The notes under the pieces were generated by a model that was given only the letters and a program-made list of their open reading frames with translations, did no database searches and was not told where the DNA came from. Positions 1-7,849 of a DNA stretch of 64,000 bases are shown piece after piece. The position numbers and the translations under genes were made by a program. The DNA is taken from assembly GCF_003814515.1 (NCBI RefSeq), contig NZ_RKQJ01000001.1:930001-994000 (forward strand), in the 5' to 3' direction. This DNA comes from Salinicoccus roseus (lineage in GTDB: Bacteria > Bacillota > Bacilli > Staphylococcales > Salinicoccaceae). Position 1 is the first letter of the stretch. Every line of letters starts with the position of its first letter.

Positions 1-284
1 ATCTTTATTTCCCCCTGGCGCATGCCGACCATGTTCTTCAGATCATTCTTCAGCTCCGAATGCCGGCGCAGTATCTCCTCGCACTGGTCGTAGAACACCT
101 TGCCCGCATCCGTCAGCACGAACTTCCTCCGGTTGCGGTCGAACAGCTGCATCCCGAGCTCCGTCTCCACATCGTGGATTGCCTTGCTGATCGTCGGCTG
201 CGATATGTACAGCTGGTTGGACGCCTCCGTCATGCTGCCGTGTCGTACGATGGCGGCAAAATAGCGCATATGCTTGATGTCCAT
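1..284 (-). CDS. LysR-family transcriptional regulator, CidR/AlsR-like (3' part outside window)
   Basis: Reading leftwards from an ATG at 282-284, 94 codons remain open to the window edge. They begin MDIKHMRYFAAIVRHGSMTE and contain a typical N-terminal LysR winged helix-turn-helix (SNQLYISQPTISKAIHDVE, then LFDRNRRKFVLTDAG). The MDIKHM.YF start resembles CidR-type LysR regulators of staphylococci, which respond to acetate or overflow metabolism; that link is a family inference from about 90 residues. The gene is divergent from the subtilase at 505. The effector domain is not visible, so the ligand cannot be judged. A sigma-B-like promoter lies upstream at 333-356. Confidence 0.9.
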   Translation of the reverse strand, partial: MDIKHMRYFAAIVRHGSMTEASNQLYISQPTISKAIHDVETELGMQLFDRNRRKFVLTDAGKVFYDQCEEILRRHSELKNDLKNMVGMRQGEIK

Positions 285-332
285 TTGAAACACTCCCCCT
301 CACTCTCATTTTACAAAGACCTTTCATATTAT

Positions 333-356
333 ATACCCTTTCATTCCCAAGTGAAC
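333..356 (-). promoter_or_regulatory. candidate sigma-B-type promoter of the LysR gene
   Basis: On the minus strand GTTCAC (351-356) is followed after exactly 12 nt by GGGTAT (333-338). This fits the general-stress sigma factor pattern GTTTAA-N12-15-GGGTAT with a perfect -10 and a 4/6 -35. A TATAAT overlaps the -10, so a sigma-A promoter is an alternative reading. It is about 50 nt upstream of the LysR ATG. Confidence 0.35.
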
Positions 357-504
357 AAAAAAATCCAGAGAGATATTCGCCCTTGATCCCATGCGCGACT
401 GTCACTATAAATATTTCAAATGTTTAGATAATTTCAATTCGGAAATCTATTAGTAAATGGACTTATAGATGAAAGCTGCATCCAAATATAAGGAGGCGAA
501 GCAT

Positions 505-1815
505 ATGAGCAGGAAAGAAAGAGTGTGGTATGAAGAGAGCGGCGACAGGCTCGATCCGGGCCTGATCGAACAGCTGCGCAAGGACCAGAGGAATGTCTAC
601 CAGGCAACGGGAACGAGTGAAATCCCGATCATCATAAAATGCAGACAGGGATGCCGCGACGAGGAGAAGGATGACCTTTTCCAGAAATGCAATGTCGATT
701 CCCATAACCATCTGGACCAGGAAATGCGCATCATCAACAGCATGAAGGGGACGCTGACACCGGACAAGATCAGGCAGATCAAAGATCACGAGGCCATCGA
801 ACGGATATACTATGACCGCCCGGTCTCGGCATACCTGGATATTACGGATTCGCAGATCGGGTCCGCACAGGTCAGGACCGACCATAACCTCAGCGGTAAA
901 GGGGTGACGATTGCCGTGCTCGATACCGGCATCCACCCCCATGATGACTTGACCACACCTGAAAACCGCATCATCGCCTTTCATGACGTCATCAATGGAG
1001 AGACGGAGCCTTATGATGATAACGGCCATGGCACCCACTGCGCCGGAGATGCAGCAGGGAACGGCACAATGTCGGATGGTGAATACAAGGGACCTGCACC
1101 GGAGGCCTCCATCGTCGGGGTAAAGGTGTTGAATGGTTCAGGCGGCGGCAACCTGTCCAACATCATCGAAGGCATCGAATGGTGCATGGAAAATAAAGAA
1201 GAATACGGTATACAGATCCTCTCCCTGTCACTCGGTTCGGAAGCCTACGAATCATTCAGGAGGGACCCTCTGTCACTGGCAGCACAGGAAGCATGGCAGG
1301 CCGGCATGATCGTATGTGCCGCAGCCGGCAACAGCGGTCCGGCACCGTCCACCATCGGCACCCCGGCCATCAATCCATTCATCATCACCGTCGGTGCAGC
1401 AGACGACCGGGATACAGTCGAACGTTCGGACGATGAAATTGCCGAATACTCCAGCCGCGGACCGACCATCGACCAGTTCGTCAAACCAGACATCTATGCG
1501 CCCGGCACAAACATCGTCTCACTGCTGTCACCCGATTCTACAGTAGCAGCCGAACGCGCCGAACAGATCGTCGATGAACATTATATCCAGATGTCCGGCA
1601 CATCCATGGCCACACCGATATGTGCAGGCGTCATCGCCCTCATGCTTGAAGCAAATCCAGACTTGAGCCCGAATGATGTGAAGAGCATCCTCCAGATGAC
1701 CGGCGACCCGGCATTCGGCAGCGGATGGGGCTACATCGATGCACAACTCGCTGTCGAAATGGCACTCCGCCAGGCAGAAGATCGCCAAGCCTCCGCTTCA
1801 GCAGACGGGCAGTGA
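505..1815 (+). CDS. aprX: S8 subtilisin-family serine protease, AprX-like
   Basis: A 436-residue subtilase without a signal peptide, like the intracellular AprX type of bacilli (about 440 aa). The catalytic triad is visible: Asp140 in VLDTGIHPHDD, His175 in DDNGHGTHCAG and Ser367 in MSGTSMATP, with the oxyanion Asn276 in AAAGNSG. The first 120 residues form a prodomain-like region. The open frame starts at 469, but AAGGAGG at 490-496 sits 8 nt before the ATG at 505, so that start is chosen. It probably degrades cytosolic proteins or peptides. It stands alone; the 41-bp repeat array follows its stop codon. Confidence 0.92.
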   Translation: MSRKERVWYEESGDRLDPGLIEQLRKDQRNVYQATGTSEIPIIIKCRQGCRDEEKDDLFQKCNVDSHNHLDQEMRIINSMKGTLTPDKIRQIKDHEAIERIYYDRPVSAYLDITDSQIGSAQVRTDHNLSGKGVTIAVLDTGIHPHDDLTTPENRIIAFHDVINGETEPYDDNGHGTHCAGDAAGNGTMSDGEYKGPAPEASIVGVKVLNGSGGGNLSNIIEGIEWCMENKEEYGIQILSLSLGSEAYESFRRDPLSLAAQEAWQAGMIVCAAAGNSGPAPSTIGTPAINPFIITVGAADDRDTVERSDDEIAEYSSRGPTIDQFVKPDIYAPGTNIVSLLSPDSTVAAERAEQIVDEHYIQMSGTSMATPICAGVIALMLEANPDLSPNDVKSILQMTGDPAFGSGWGYIDAQLAVEMALRQAEDRQASASADGQ

Positions 1816-1868
1816 TGAATGAAAATGGGGTGTGGGGGTTTTATTCACAGTGGGAAGCGCTCCGACTG

Positions 1869-2164
1869 TGAGTTAAGTCTCCAACTCACCCTCGCAGGCA
1901 AAACGACGGCAAGTTAACGTCCCAACTCACCGTCGCAGGCAAAACGATGGCAAGTTAACCCTCCAACTCACCGTCGCAGGCAAAACGATGGCAAGTTAAG
2001 TCTCCAATTCACCGTCGCAGACGAAACGACGGCAAGTTAAGCCTCCAATTCACCGTCGCAGACAGAACGATGGCAAGTTAACGCCCCAATTCACCGTCGC
2101 AGACAGAACGATGGCAAGTTAACGCCCCAATTCACCGTCGCAGGCGAAACGATGGCAAGTTAAC
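1869..2164. repeat. seven tandem 41-bp repeats that can form hairpins
   Basis: Units start at 1869, 1910, 1951, 1992, 2033, 2074 and 2115, and a partial unit ends at 2164. Each reads roughly caagttaacgccccaattca followed by ccgtcgcaga and cagaacgatgg, with few substitutions between units. The end of one unit pairs with the start of the next: CGAYGGCAAGTT is nearly complementary to AAYTCACCGTCG across an 8-nt loop. The array is therefore a chain of about 32-nt stem-loops joined by 9-nt linkers. There are no unique spacers and no cas genes, so it is not CRISPR. No open frame of note crosses it. Confidence 0.9.
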
Positions 2165-2167
2165 CAT

Positions 2168-2214
2168 AAATAAGGCACCCTCTGCCATTATTCGGTAGAG
2201 GATGCCTTATTTTT
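2168..2214. terminator. bidirectional terminator between the subtilase/repeats and the MBL hydrolase
   Basis: AAATAAGGCA at the left pairs with TGCCTTATTT at the right. An inner CTCTGCC/GGTAGAG pairing closes a short ATTATTC loop. Both strands end in A/T runs, so it can serve the plus-strand protease and the minus-strand hydrolase. Confidence 0.85.
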
Positions 2215-2230
2215 ATGAATAAAACCTCGT

Positions 2231-2965
2231 CTATACTTCAATCTCCATTCCTACTTCCGCCAATACAACATTCTCTCCTCCTGCTGACTTGGCAGACGCT
2301 AAAAGCTCATCGAGATTGCCGTAGTGCGGCAGGTGGGACAGCACAAGTTTGCCGACACCTGCTTTTGCAGCCAGCCCACCGACTTCCTCAGCATTCATGT
2401 GCCCCATCTTCTCACCGTCTTCACCGGCGTACAGACTGCATTCCGAAATCAATACGTCGGCCCCTTCCGCAAAACGCACGAGACTCTTTCGATAGCTCGT
2501 GTCGGCGGTATAGACGAGCACATGCCCATCATCATCAGTGATCCGCATGGCGTATGTCTCGACCGTATGGGCATTTTTATGGAATTCGATCGAGAACCGT
2601 CCGACTTTGAATGTGTTGTCTTTTCCATATGCATGGAAGGTGTTGTTCCGCACCTTGTTCACCTGAGCCTCGACGCCCTTATCACCCGGTCCGTAGAAGT
2701 TGAGCGTCTTATCCACCCGGCCGAGCTGCGTGCTGATCATCCGCCCGAACAGGAATGATCCGATATCGACGGAATGGTCGTAATGATAGTGGGTGAGGAA
2801 AATATGGTGCAGGTCATTCAGATCGATGTAGTTCTGCACATGAGCAGCCACTCCGCTCCCTGCATCGAGCAGGATCGAGAAGCCGTCCTTCTCGACGAGA
2901 TAGCCCGAAGTCGGTCCATTCTGCTTCGGGAAGCCGCCCCACATGCCGACAACTGTACATTTCAT
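2231..2965 (-). CDS. MBL-fold metallo-hydrolase, YhfI-like
   Basis: A 244-residue metallo-beta-lactamase-fold protein. It starts MKCTVVGMWGGFP and carries the metal-binding motif THYHYDHSVDIG near residue 60, a later H in NAHTVET and D in YTADTSY, and the C-terminal SHL motif. Length and N-terminus fit the YhfI group of Firmicutes, relatives of RNase Z-like phosphodiesterases of unknown substrate. The longest frame starts with a GTG at 2974, but GGGAG lies 8 nt before the ATG at 2965, which is preferred. It is followed by the aspartate dehydrogenase-like gene upstream on the same strand and may be co-transcribed with it (43-bp gap). Confidence 0.88.
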   Translation of the reverse strand: MKCTVVGMWGGFPKQNGPTSGYLVEKDGFSILLDAGSGVAAHVQNYIDLNDLHHIFLTHYHYDHSVDIGSFLFGRMISTQLGRVDKTLNFYGPGDKGVEAQVNKVRNNTFHAYGKDNTFKVGRFSIEFHKNAHTVETYAMRITDDDGHVLVYTADTSYRKSLVRFAEGADVLISECSLYAGEDGEKMGHMNAEEVGGLAAKAGVGKLVLSHLPHYGNLDELLASAKSAGGENVVLAEVGMEIEV

Positions 2966-3008
2966 GTTATCCACTCCCGTTCATCATAATTGAATAAAAA
3001 CCCCTCGC

Positions 3009-3785
3009 CTACCCGATTCTGAAGTGCCTGTTCATGCGCTCCAGTGTGCCGAGGATGCTGATGGCGGCAAGGTAGCTCGTCTTCGGATTATCGGGCAGCG
3101 GCTGGTTCTCCACTTTGAATTCCGCCTTGCCGAACGCCCCTTCTACTTCGATATGATGGATGTTGCGGTCGACATTCGGATCTGCGATGAGCAGCACTTC
3201 CGTCTCCTCGATGCCCATGCCGGCCATGCCAAGGATGATCGCCACGTTCATATTCTGCGGATAGAGTGTGATGGCCTCCTTCGCCCTGCCGTCGAACACC
3301 ACCCGTTCGGACTGCAGATCCTCATAGCTGAGTGCAGCCGCGGGTTTCCTCGTCGTCAGCTTGACACGCTCCAATTCCCCATGCGACTGCGCATTCTGGA
3401 TGAGGTCCAGGCCGCCGATCGCACCGGATGGCAGATGGAGGGTGTGGTCATGATGCTTCGCAATCTGCATCAATTCGGCCACAAGTGCGCCGTCCGCAAG
3501 TGCACCGACGCTGATCAGCATCGCATCCTTATGCTTGAGCACTTCCGGCATATGTGACTTCACCACTTCCCCATTTGCCGCTTCCACTACAATGTCTATA
3601 TCTGACGACAGGAATGCCTCAAGGTCTGTATACAGCGTGATTCCAAACTCCTCTTCGAGATGCTGATACTTTTCTTCATTCCTTACAAAGACGCTTTTGA
3701 CCTTCAGATTTTCATGGCGGTCATGATTGATCCGCTCCATCATCACATTCGCAATTGCTCCTGCACCAATGATTCCGATATCCAT
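3009..3785 (-). CDS. L-aspartate dehydrogenase-like NAD(P)-dependent oxidoreductase
   Basis: 258 residues with an N-terminal Rossmann motif (MDIGIIGAGAIAN) and the C-terminal catalytic domain of the aspartate dehydrogenase/DUF108 family. The latter shows SVGALAD, LPSGAIGGLDLI and the NVDRNIHHIEVEG segment with the conserved histidine. The family oxidatively deaminates L-aspartate to iminoaspartate or oxaloacetate, or feeds NAD synthesis. No nadA or nadC is adjacent, so a general amino-acid role is equally likely. The start at 3785 has AAGGGGGA 6 nt upstream. It is followed at 2965 by the MBL hydrolase. Confidence 0.88.
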   Translation of the reverse strand: MDIGIIGAGAIANVMMERINHDRHENLKVKSVFVRNEEKYQHLEEEFGITLYTDLEAFLSSDIDIVVEAANGEVVKSHMPEVLKHKDAMLISVGALADGALVAELMQIAKHHDHTLHLPSGAIGGLDLIQNAQSHGELERVKLTTRKPAAALSYEDLQSERVVFDGRAKEAITLYPQNMNVAIILGMAGMGIEETEVLLIADPNVDRNIHHIEVEGAFGKAEFKVENQPLPDNPKTSYLAAISILGTLERMNRHFRIG

Positions 3786-3933
3786 GTTGATCCCCCTTCA
3801 CATAATCATCTATTCCTACTCTACCCGAACATCGGCCGTAAATACATAAAGATGGAATGCCTCCCGCAATCAGAAACATGAGAACGACAGAATCGGGTAG
3901 AGGATAGGGACTAAATGATTGGAGGGAAACATC

Positions 3934-4239
3934 ATGGCAGTATTATTACAGGTGGATTTTGAAATGGAAGGCCCTTTCGGCACTGAAATGGCGGAAGGAT
4001 TCCAAGACCTTGCCGAAAGCATCAATGAAGAGCCGGGCTTCCTGTGGAAGATCTGGACAGAGAATGCTAATGAAAAGGAAGCGGGCGGCATCTATGTATT
4101 CGAAACGAAGGAGGATGCCGAGAACTACTTGAAGATGCATACGGAACGGCTCGCAGGTTTTGGCATTAAAGATGTGAACGGTAAGATATTCAATATCAAT
4201 AGGCAGCTTTCAAAAACCAACAATGCACCGATAGAATAG
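3934..4239 (+). CDS. YdhR-family mono-oxygenase-like protein
   Basis: A 101-residue ferredoxin-like (dimeric alpha/beta barrel) protein: MAVLLQVDFEMEGPFGTEM, EEPGFLWKIWTEN, GGIYVFETKEDAENYL. This is the layout of the YdhR family, small cofactor-free mono-oxygenase-like proteins whose physiological substrates are mostly unknown. A TTG at 3919 extends the frame, but TGGAGGG lies 8 nt before the ATG at 3934. It is monocistronic, with its own terminator directly after the stop. Confidence 0.85.
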   Translation: MAVLLQVDFEMEGPFGTEMAEGFQDLAESINEEPGFLWKIWTENANEKEAGGIYVFETKEDAENYLKMHTERLAGFGIKDVNGKIFNINRQLSKTNNAPIE

Positions 4240-4243
4240 AAAG

Positions 4244-4275
4244 AATGCAGGGCCCGAACGGGCTCTGCATTTTTA
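4244..4275. terminator. terminator after the YdhR-like gene
   Basis: ATGCAGGGCCC-GAAC-GGGCTCTGCAT followed by TTTTTA. It lies between convergent genes (stop at 4239, PTS stop at 4299) and may act on both strands. Confidence 0.85.
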
Positions 4276-4298
4276 TGTCATTCCTATACAAATAATAA

Positions 4299-5840
4299 TC
4301 ACTCTGTATTTTCCTGATTCAGATATTCTTCCAAATCGTTTTTAATATTGCTGACCTGTGGTCCATAGACAACTTGAATGCCATTTCCTTTTTTGACGAT
4401 GCCGGTCGAACCAGTAGATTTTATTGCTTTTTCATCAACCTGGTCCATGTCATTCAAAGTCACCCTCAAACGTGTAGCACAGTTGTCGAGCTCACTGATG
4501 TTTTCAGCGCCGCCAAGACCTTTTGCCAACACCAGGGTACGCTCGCTGGCATTGACGACCTGCGTCATATCCTCTTCTTCCCTGCCCGGCGTCTTCAATT
4601 TCATTTTCTGTATCATGAAACGGAATGTAACATAATAGAGCAGGAACCAGACGATTCCAATTGGGATGACATAAAGGAAATTCGTCTTTTCATTCCCTTG
4701 CAGAACCCCGAATAGAATATAGTCGATGAACCCCCCACTAAACGTCTGCCCGATTGTGATGCTGAAGATATCAGCCATCATGAACGCCAGTCCATCATAG
4801 ACTGCGTGGATCACATAAAGGATCGGGGCCACAAAAAGAAATGAAAATTCTATAGGTTCCGTAATCCCGGTGAAGAAGGAGGTGAGTCCAGCAGAAAGCA
4901 TTAGGCCACCCACCACTTTCTTGTTCTCAGGCTTGGCAGTATGATAAATCGCAAGACATGCGCCAAGCAGCCCGAACATCATTGTGATGAACCTGCCGGA
5001 CATGAAGCGGGAAGTACCTTCGTAGAACTTATCGACATCAGGGTCTGCAAGCTGCGCAAAGAATATATTCTGAGTGCCTTGTATCAACTGTCCACCAACT
5101 TCCATCGTACCTCCAAGACCTGTCTGCCAGAACGGCAGGTAGAATATATGGTGCAGGCCGAAGGGCCCGAGCAGCCTTAGGATCAATCCGAAGAGGAAAG
5201 TGCCAAGTGCACCCGTTCCCGTCACCAGATCCCCTGCACTGAAGATGAGCGACTGGATGGGCGGCCAGATGAAGTACATTGCAATCCCAAGGAACATTGC
5301 AGAGAACGAAGTGATGATCGGTACGAACCTCGATCCGCCGAAGAATCCAAGGAATTGGGGCAGCGTAATTTTGTAATATCTATTATGTAGGATGGACGTC
5401 AGAATACCAACGATGATCCCACCGAATACACCCGTCTCGAGACTCTGTATCCCTACAGTCGTTCCTTGTCCCACAGCTGCCAGATTGTCTTCTGCCAGGC
5501 TGCCGGTAATGCCAAGTATCGCATTGATCGTTGCATGCATTACGAAGTACCCGAGAACTGCCGCCAACCCTGCAGTGCCCTTATCGTTTCTGGCCAGTCC
5601 GATGGCTACCCCTACCGCAAAGATGATGGGGAGGTTGGCAAAGACGATGCTGCCGGCAGAAGCCATTATCGTAAAGAGACTTTGAAGCCAGGCTATGTCC
5701 AGAATCGGATATGCAGAAATGGTATTGGGGTTGGATAAGGCACCACCGATACCCAGGAGCAGACCTGCTGCTGGAAGTATCGCTATCGGCAGCATGAATG
5801 ATTTACCGAATGATTGTGCTTTCGAGAATAGATTTTTCAT
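4299..5840 (-). CDS. PTS transporter, fused EIIC-EIIB (glucose/N-acetylglucosamine superfamily), probable ManNAc uptake
   Basis: 513 residues. The first 400 form the polytopic EIIC channel (FMLPIAILPAAGLLLGIGGAL, PFGLHHIFYLPFW, GITEPIEFSFLFVAP). The C-terminus is an EIIB domain whose phosphorylated cysteine is near residue 454 (NCATRLRVTL). No EIIA is attached, so a separate glucose-type EIIA must phosphorylate it. A GTG at 5849 opens the frame, but GAGGTG itself is the ribosome binding site of the ATG at 5840. It is the last gene of nanE-rpiR-PTS; the neighbouring ManNAc-6-P epimerase argues for N-acetylmannosamine or a related amino sugar as substrate (inference). Confidence 0.88.
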   Translation of the reverse strand: MKNLFSKAQSFGKSFMLPIAILPAAGLLLGIGGALSNPNTISAYPILDIAWLQSLFTIMASAGSIVFANLPIIFAVGVAIGLARNDKGTAGLAAVLGYFVMHATINAILGITGSLAEDNLAAVGQGTTVGIQSLETGVFGGIIVGILTSILHNRYYKITLPQFLGFFGGSRFVPIITSFSAMFLGIAMYFIWPPIQSLIFSAGDLVTGTGALGTFLFGLILRLLGPFGLHHIFYLPFWQTGLGGTMEVGGQLIQGTQNIFFAQLADPDVDKFYEGTSRFMSGRFITMMFGLLGACLAIYHTAKPENKKVVGGLMLSAGLTSFFTGITEPIEFSFLFVAPILYVIHAVYDGLAFMMADIFSITIGQTFSGGFIDYILFGVLQGNEKTNFLYVIPIGIVWFLLYYVTFRFMIQKMKLKTPGREEEDMTQVVNASERTLVLAKGLGGAENISELDNCATRLRVTLNDMDQVDEKAIKSTGSTGIVKKGNGIQVVYGPQVSNIKNDLEEYLNQENTE

Positions 5841-5874
5841 AGGTTTCACCTCTCACAAATAGTTTTATTATCTT

Positions 5875-6702
5875 TTAATATAATTTGTCCGAAATATTTT
5901 CTGAGATATCCAACTTTGTTTCTTCTGCCATTTTGAAGTTCTTGATGGTAAGTCCAGTGCAGATCAGGTCGATGACGAACAATTGGGAGACTTTGGATGT
6001 GAGGGAACCGCTGTCCAGCGGGTTCTCCTTGGCTGCAGATTTGAGGATGCAGTCGGCATGCTTCGTCAAAGGGGATTTGCTGTAGTTGGTTATTGCCACC
6101 ACGCTCGCACCCTTTTGCTTGGCTGCAGCTATACTGTCTACGGTGTCCTTTGTACTGCCTGTTATACTGATGGCCACTACAGCAGTTTCACTGTCCATCG
6201 AAGCCGTCCGCATAACTTGGGAATGCGGATCACCAAACACTTCGATATTCTTTCCGATTCTGAGCAGCCTGTTCTGCATGTCAAGTGTGGCAATGGATGA
6301 AGCGCCTACTCCAAAGGCGACTATGTGCTTTGCCCGATCTAATATCCCTATCGCCTTTTCGAGCTCATCTTTCTCTATCACATGGTATGAATTTTCTATC
6401 GCATTGACCATGTTCCGTTTAACCTTGAATACGTATGACTCCTCATTCTCTTCCTCATCTTCTTCGTCGACTTCTTTGGCAAGTGAGAACTTGAATTCCT
6501 GAAACCCCTTATAGCCGATTTTTCTGAAGAATCTCAGCACAGTGGCTTCTCCGACCTCACACGCTTCAGCCAGTTCCGTCAGGGAATGGTAGATGACCAG
6601 GTCGGTGTGTCCGACGATGTAATCGTAGATTTTCAACTCAGATTTCGTATAGCCATTCTTATATTGCTCCAACCGGATGGTCGCCTTCAGATTTTCTGTC
6701 AT
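5875..6702 (-). CDS. RpiR/MurR-family transcriptional regulator
   Basis: 275 residues. An N-terminal HTH_6 domain (YTKSELKIYDYI, LTELAEACEVGEATVLRFFRKIGYKGFQEFKFSLA) is followed by a SIS sugar-phosphate-binding domain (AKHIVAFGVGASS, VAISITGSTKDTVDSI, AITNYSKSPLTKHAD). An acidic EEDEEENEE linker joins them. The frame is open further upstream, but AAAGGAGTGG precedes the ATG at 6702 and the upstream extension would run into nanE. It lies 19 bp after nanE and 34 bp before the PTS gene. By position it likely senses ManNAc-6-P or GlcNAc-6-P and controls its own operon, probably at the TATCA-TTT-TGATA palindrome in the promoter. Confidence 0.9.
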   Translation of the reverse strand: MTENLKATIRLEQYKNGYTKSELKIYDYIVGHTDLVIYHSLTELAEACEVGEATVLRFFRKIGYKGFQEFKFSLAKEVDEEDEEENEESYVFKVKRNMVNAIENSYHVIEKDELEKAIGILDRAKHIVAFGVGASSIATLDMQNRLLRIGKNIEVFGDPHSQVMRTASMDSETAVVAISITGSTKDTVDSIAAAKQKGASVVAITNYSKSPLTKHADCILKSAAKENPLDSGSLTSKVSQLFVIDLICTGLTIKNFKMAEETKLDISENISDKLY

Positions 6703-6721
6703 ATATTCCACTCCTTTACCA

Positions 6722-7414
6722 TCAGAAGTCTGCAGCCTGTGAAGGCTGTAATGCTTTTGCGAACTTCTCTGTAATAAGTTGGGGACGTGTGATTGCACTG
6801 CCAACTACAACGGCATGGGCACCGAGTTCAAGTGCTTTTGCCGCTTTTTCAGGCGTGTCCATGTTGCCTTCGGCTATCACGGGAACAGAGATCACTTCCA
6901 TCATCTTCTGCAGTGTTTCGAGCGGGATGTCTTCATCTGAATGTTCGGTGTAGCCCACAAGTGTGGTCGCCACGATATCCACTCCCGCCTTTTCCGCCTC
7001 AATTCCTTCCTCAACGGTCGAGACATCGGCCATGAATAGCTGCTCAGGATATTTTCCCCTGACCTTTGCAAAAAAGTCTGCGAAATGGCTGCCATCAGGC
7101 CGCCTCAGCTTGGTTGCATCCAGCGCCACAATCTCCATTCCTTCCTCAACCAGTGCATCCACCTCTTCCATTGTAGGTGTGATGTAGACACCACTATCAT
7201 CAAAGTCCTTTTTTATGATGCCAATGATCGGAAGATCCACCTCCTGCTTTATCGCTCCTATATCTGCTACAGTATTTGCTCTTATCCCTTTGGCTCCCCC
7301 CTGCCGGGCTGCCAATGCCATTTTGCTCATGATATATGGACTATGTAACGGTTCTTCCTCAAGAGCCTGGCAGGAAACGATCAATGCATCTTTCAAACTT
7401 TGCAAATCAAACAT
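6722..7414 (-). CDS. nanE: putative N-acetylmannosamine-6-phosphate 2-epimerase
   Basis: A 230-residue TIM barrel of the NanE family. Visible features are [50 protein letters not shown] and a C-terminal phosphate-binding stretch [10 protein letters not shown]. It converts ManNAc-6-P to GlcNAc-6-P. AAAGGTGG lies just upstream of the ATG at 7414. It is the first gene of the operon with the RpiR regulator and the PTS permease. The operon has no nanA lyase or nanK kinase, so phosphorylated ManNAc is probably made by the PTS rather than from sialic acid. Confidence 0.93.
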   Translation of the reverse strand: MFDLQSLKDALIVSCQALEEEPLHSPYIMSKMALAARQGGAKGIRANTVADIGAIKQEVDLPIIGIIKKDFDDSGVYITPTMEEVDALVEEGMEIVALDATKLRRPDGSHFADFFAKVRGKYPEQLFMADVSTVEEGIEAEKAGVDIVATTLVGYTEHSDEDIPLETLQKMMEVISVPVIAEGNMDTPEKAAKALELGAHAVVVGSAITRPQLITEKFAKALQPSQAADF

Positions 7415-7432
7415 TTTTTATACCACCTTTAC

Positions 7433-7446
7433 AGTAAACGCTTTCA
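7433..7446 (-). promoter_or_regulatory. cre site (CcpA catabolite repression) of the nanE operon
   Basis: TGAAAGCGTTTACT on the minus strand matches the Gram-positive consensus TGWAARCGYTWNCW at every position. It covers the predicted transcription start just downstream of the -10, the classical placement for CcpA roadblock repression. Confidence 0.85.
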
Positions 7447-7449
7447 CTG

Positions 7450-7478
7450 AATATATCATTTTGATACTTAGTTGTCAA
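7450..7478 (-). promoter_or_regulatory. sigma-A promoter of nanE-rpiR-PTS with an internal palindrome
   Basis: TTGACA (7473-7478), a 17-nt spacer and TATATT (7450-7455) on the minus strand. The spacer/-10 area holds the perfect palindrome TATCA-TTT-TGATA (7454-7466), a plausible RpiR operator. The cre site follows directly downstream. Confidence 0.8.
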
Positions 7479-7535
7479 TATAATTTTATTTTTGATAGTT
7501 AAAAATCATTTAAAGGATCTGGTACGATTCAATAA

Positions 7536-7567
7536 TAAAAACCTCCCAACCATTCAGGTTGAGAGGT
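7536..7567 (-). terminator. terminator downstream of the 59-residue ORF
   Basis: On the minus strand ACCTCTCAACC-TGAAT-GGTTGGGAGGT is followed by TTTTT. It ends transcription of the 59-aa gene, and possibly of the DHFR-like gene upstream of it. Confidence 0.85.
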
Positions 7568-7626
7568 CCATCCAAACTATCAGACATTCGTCCATTTCAT
7601 ATTTTCAAACATTTTATAGGGGTTCC

Positions 7627-7806
7627 TCAATCATACGCCTTCTCCTGGTACTCCGGATGGTCTTCATCCGGTATCACAAGGCAGTTGGCCGGATAGTTCA
7701 CGCCGCTTGAGAAGCCCTCTTCCTCCTTGTATACGAGCAGCAGGTCCGCTTCAGGAATCGTCTGTATGATCGTATAGACGACCCCTTTATATTCGATGGT
7801 CCGCAT
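7627..7806 (-). CDS. hypothetical 59-residue protein
   Basis: A small acidic protein starting MRTIEYKGVVYTIIQTIPEADLLLV..., with no transmembrane segment or known motif that I recognise. The frame is open from a TTG at 7827, but AAGGAGGTGAATGGC gives an ideal ribosome binding site for the ATG at 7806. A strong terminator follows. It lies 43 bp downstream of the DHFR-like reductase on the same strand and may be co-transcribed. The good RBS and terminator support a real gene; the function is unknown. Confidence 0.7.
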   Translation of the reverse strand: MRTIEYKGVVYTIIQTIPEADLLLVYKEEEGFSSGVNYPANCLVIPDEDHPEYQEKAYD

Positions 7807-7849
7807 GCCATTCACCTCCTTTTTCAACAGGCGCCCCTTAAGGCACTTC

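Noticed and set aside
1869-2164. Repeats considered as a CRISPR array
   Set aside because: The units abut each other with no unique spacers, and no cas genes are nearby.
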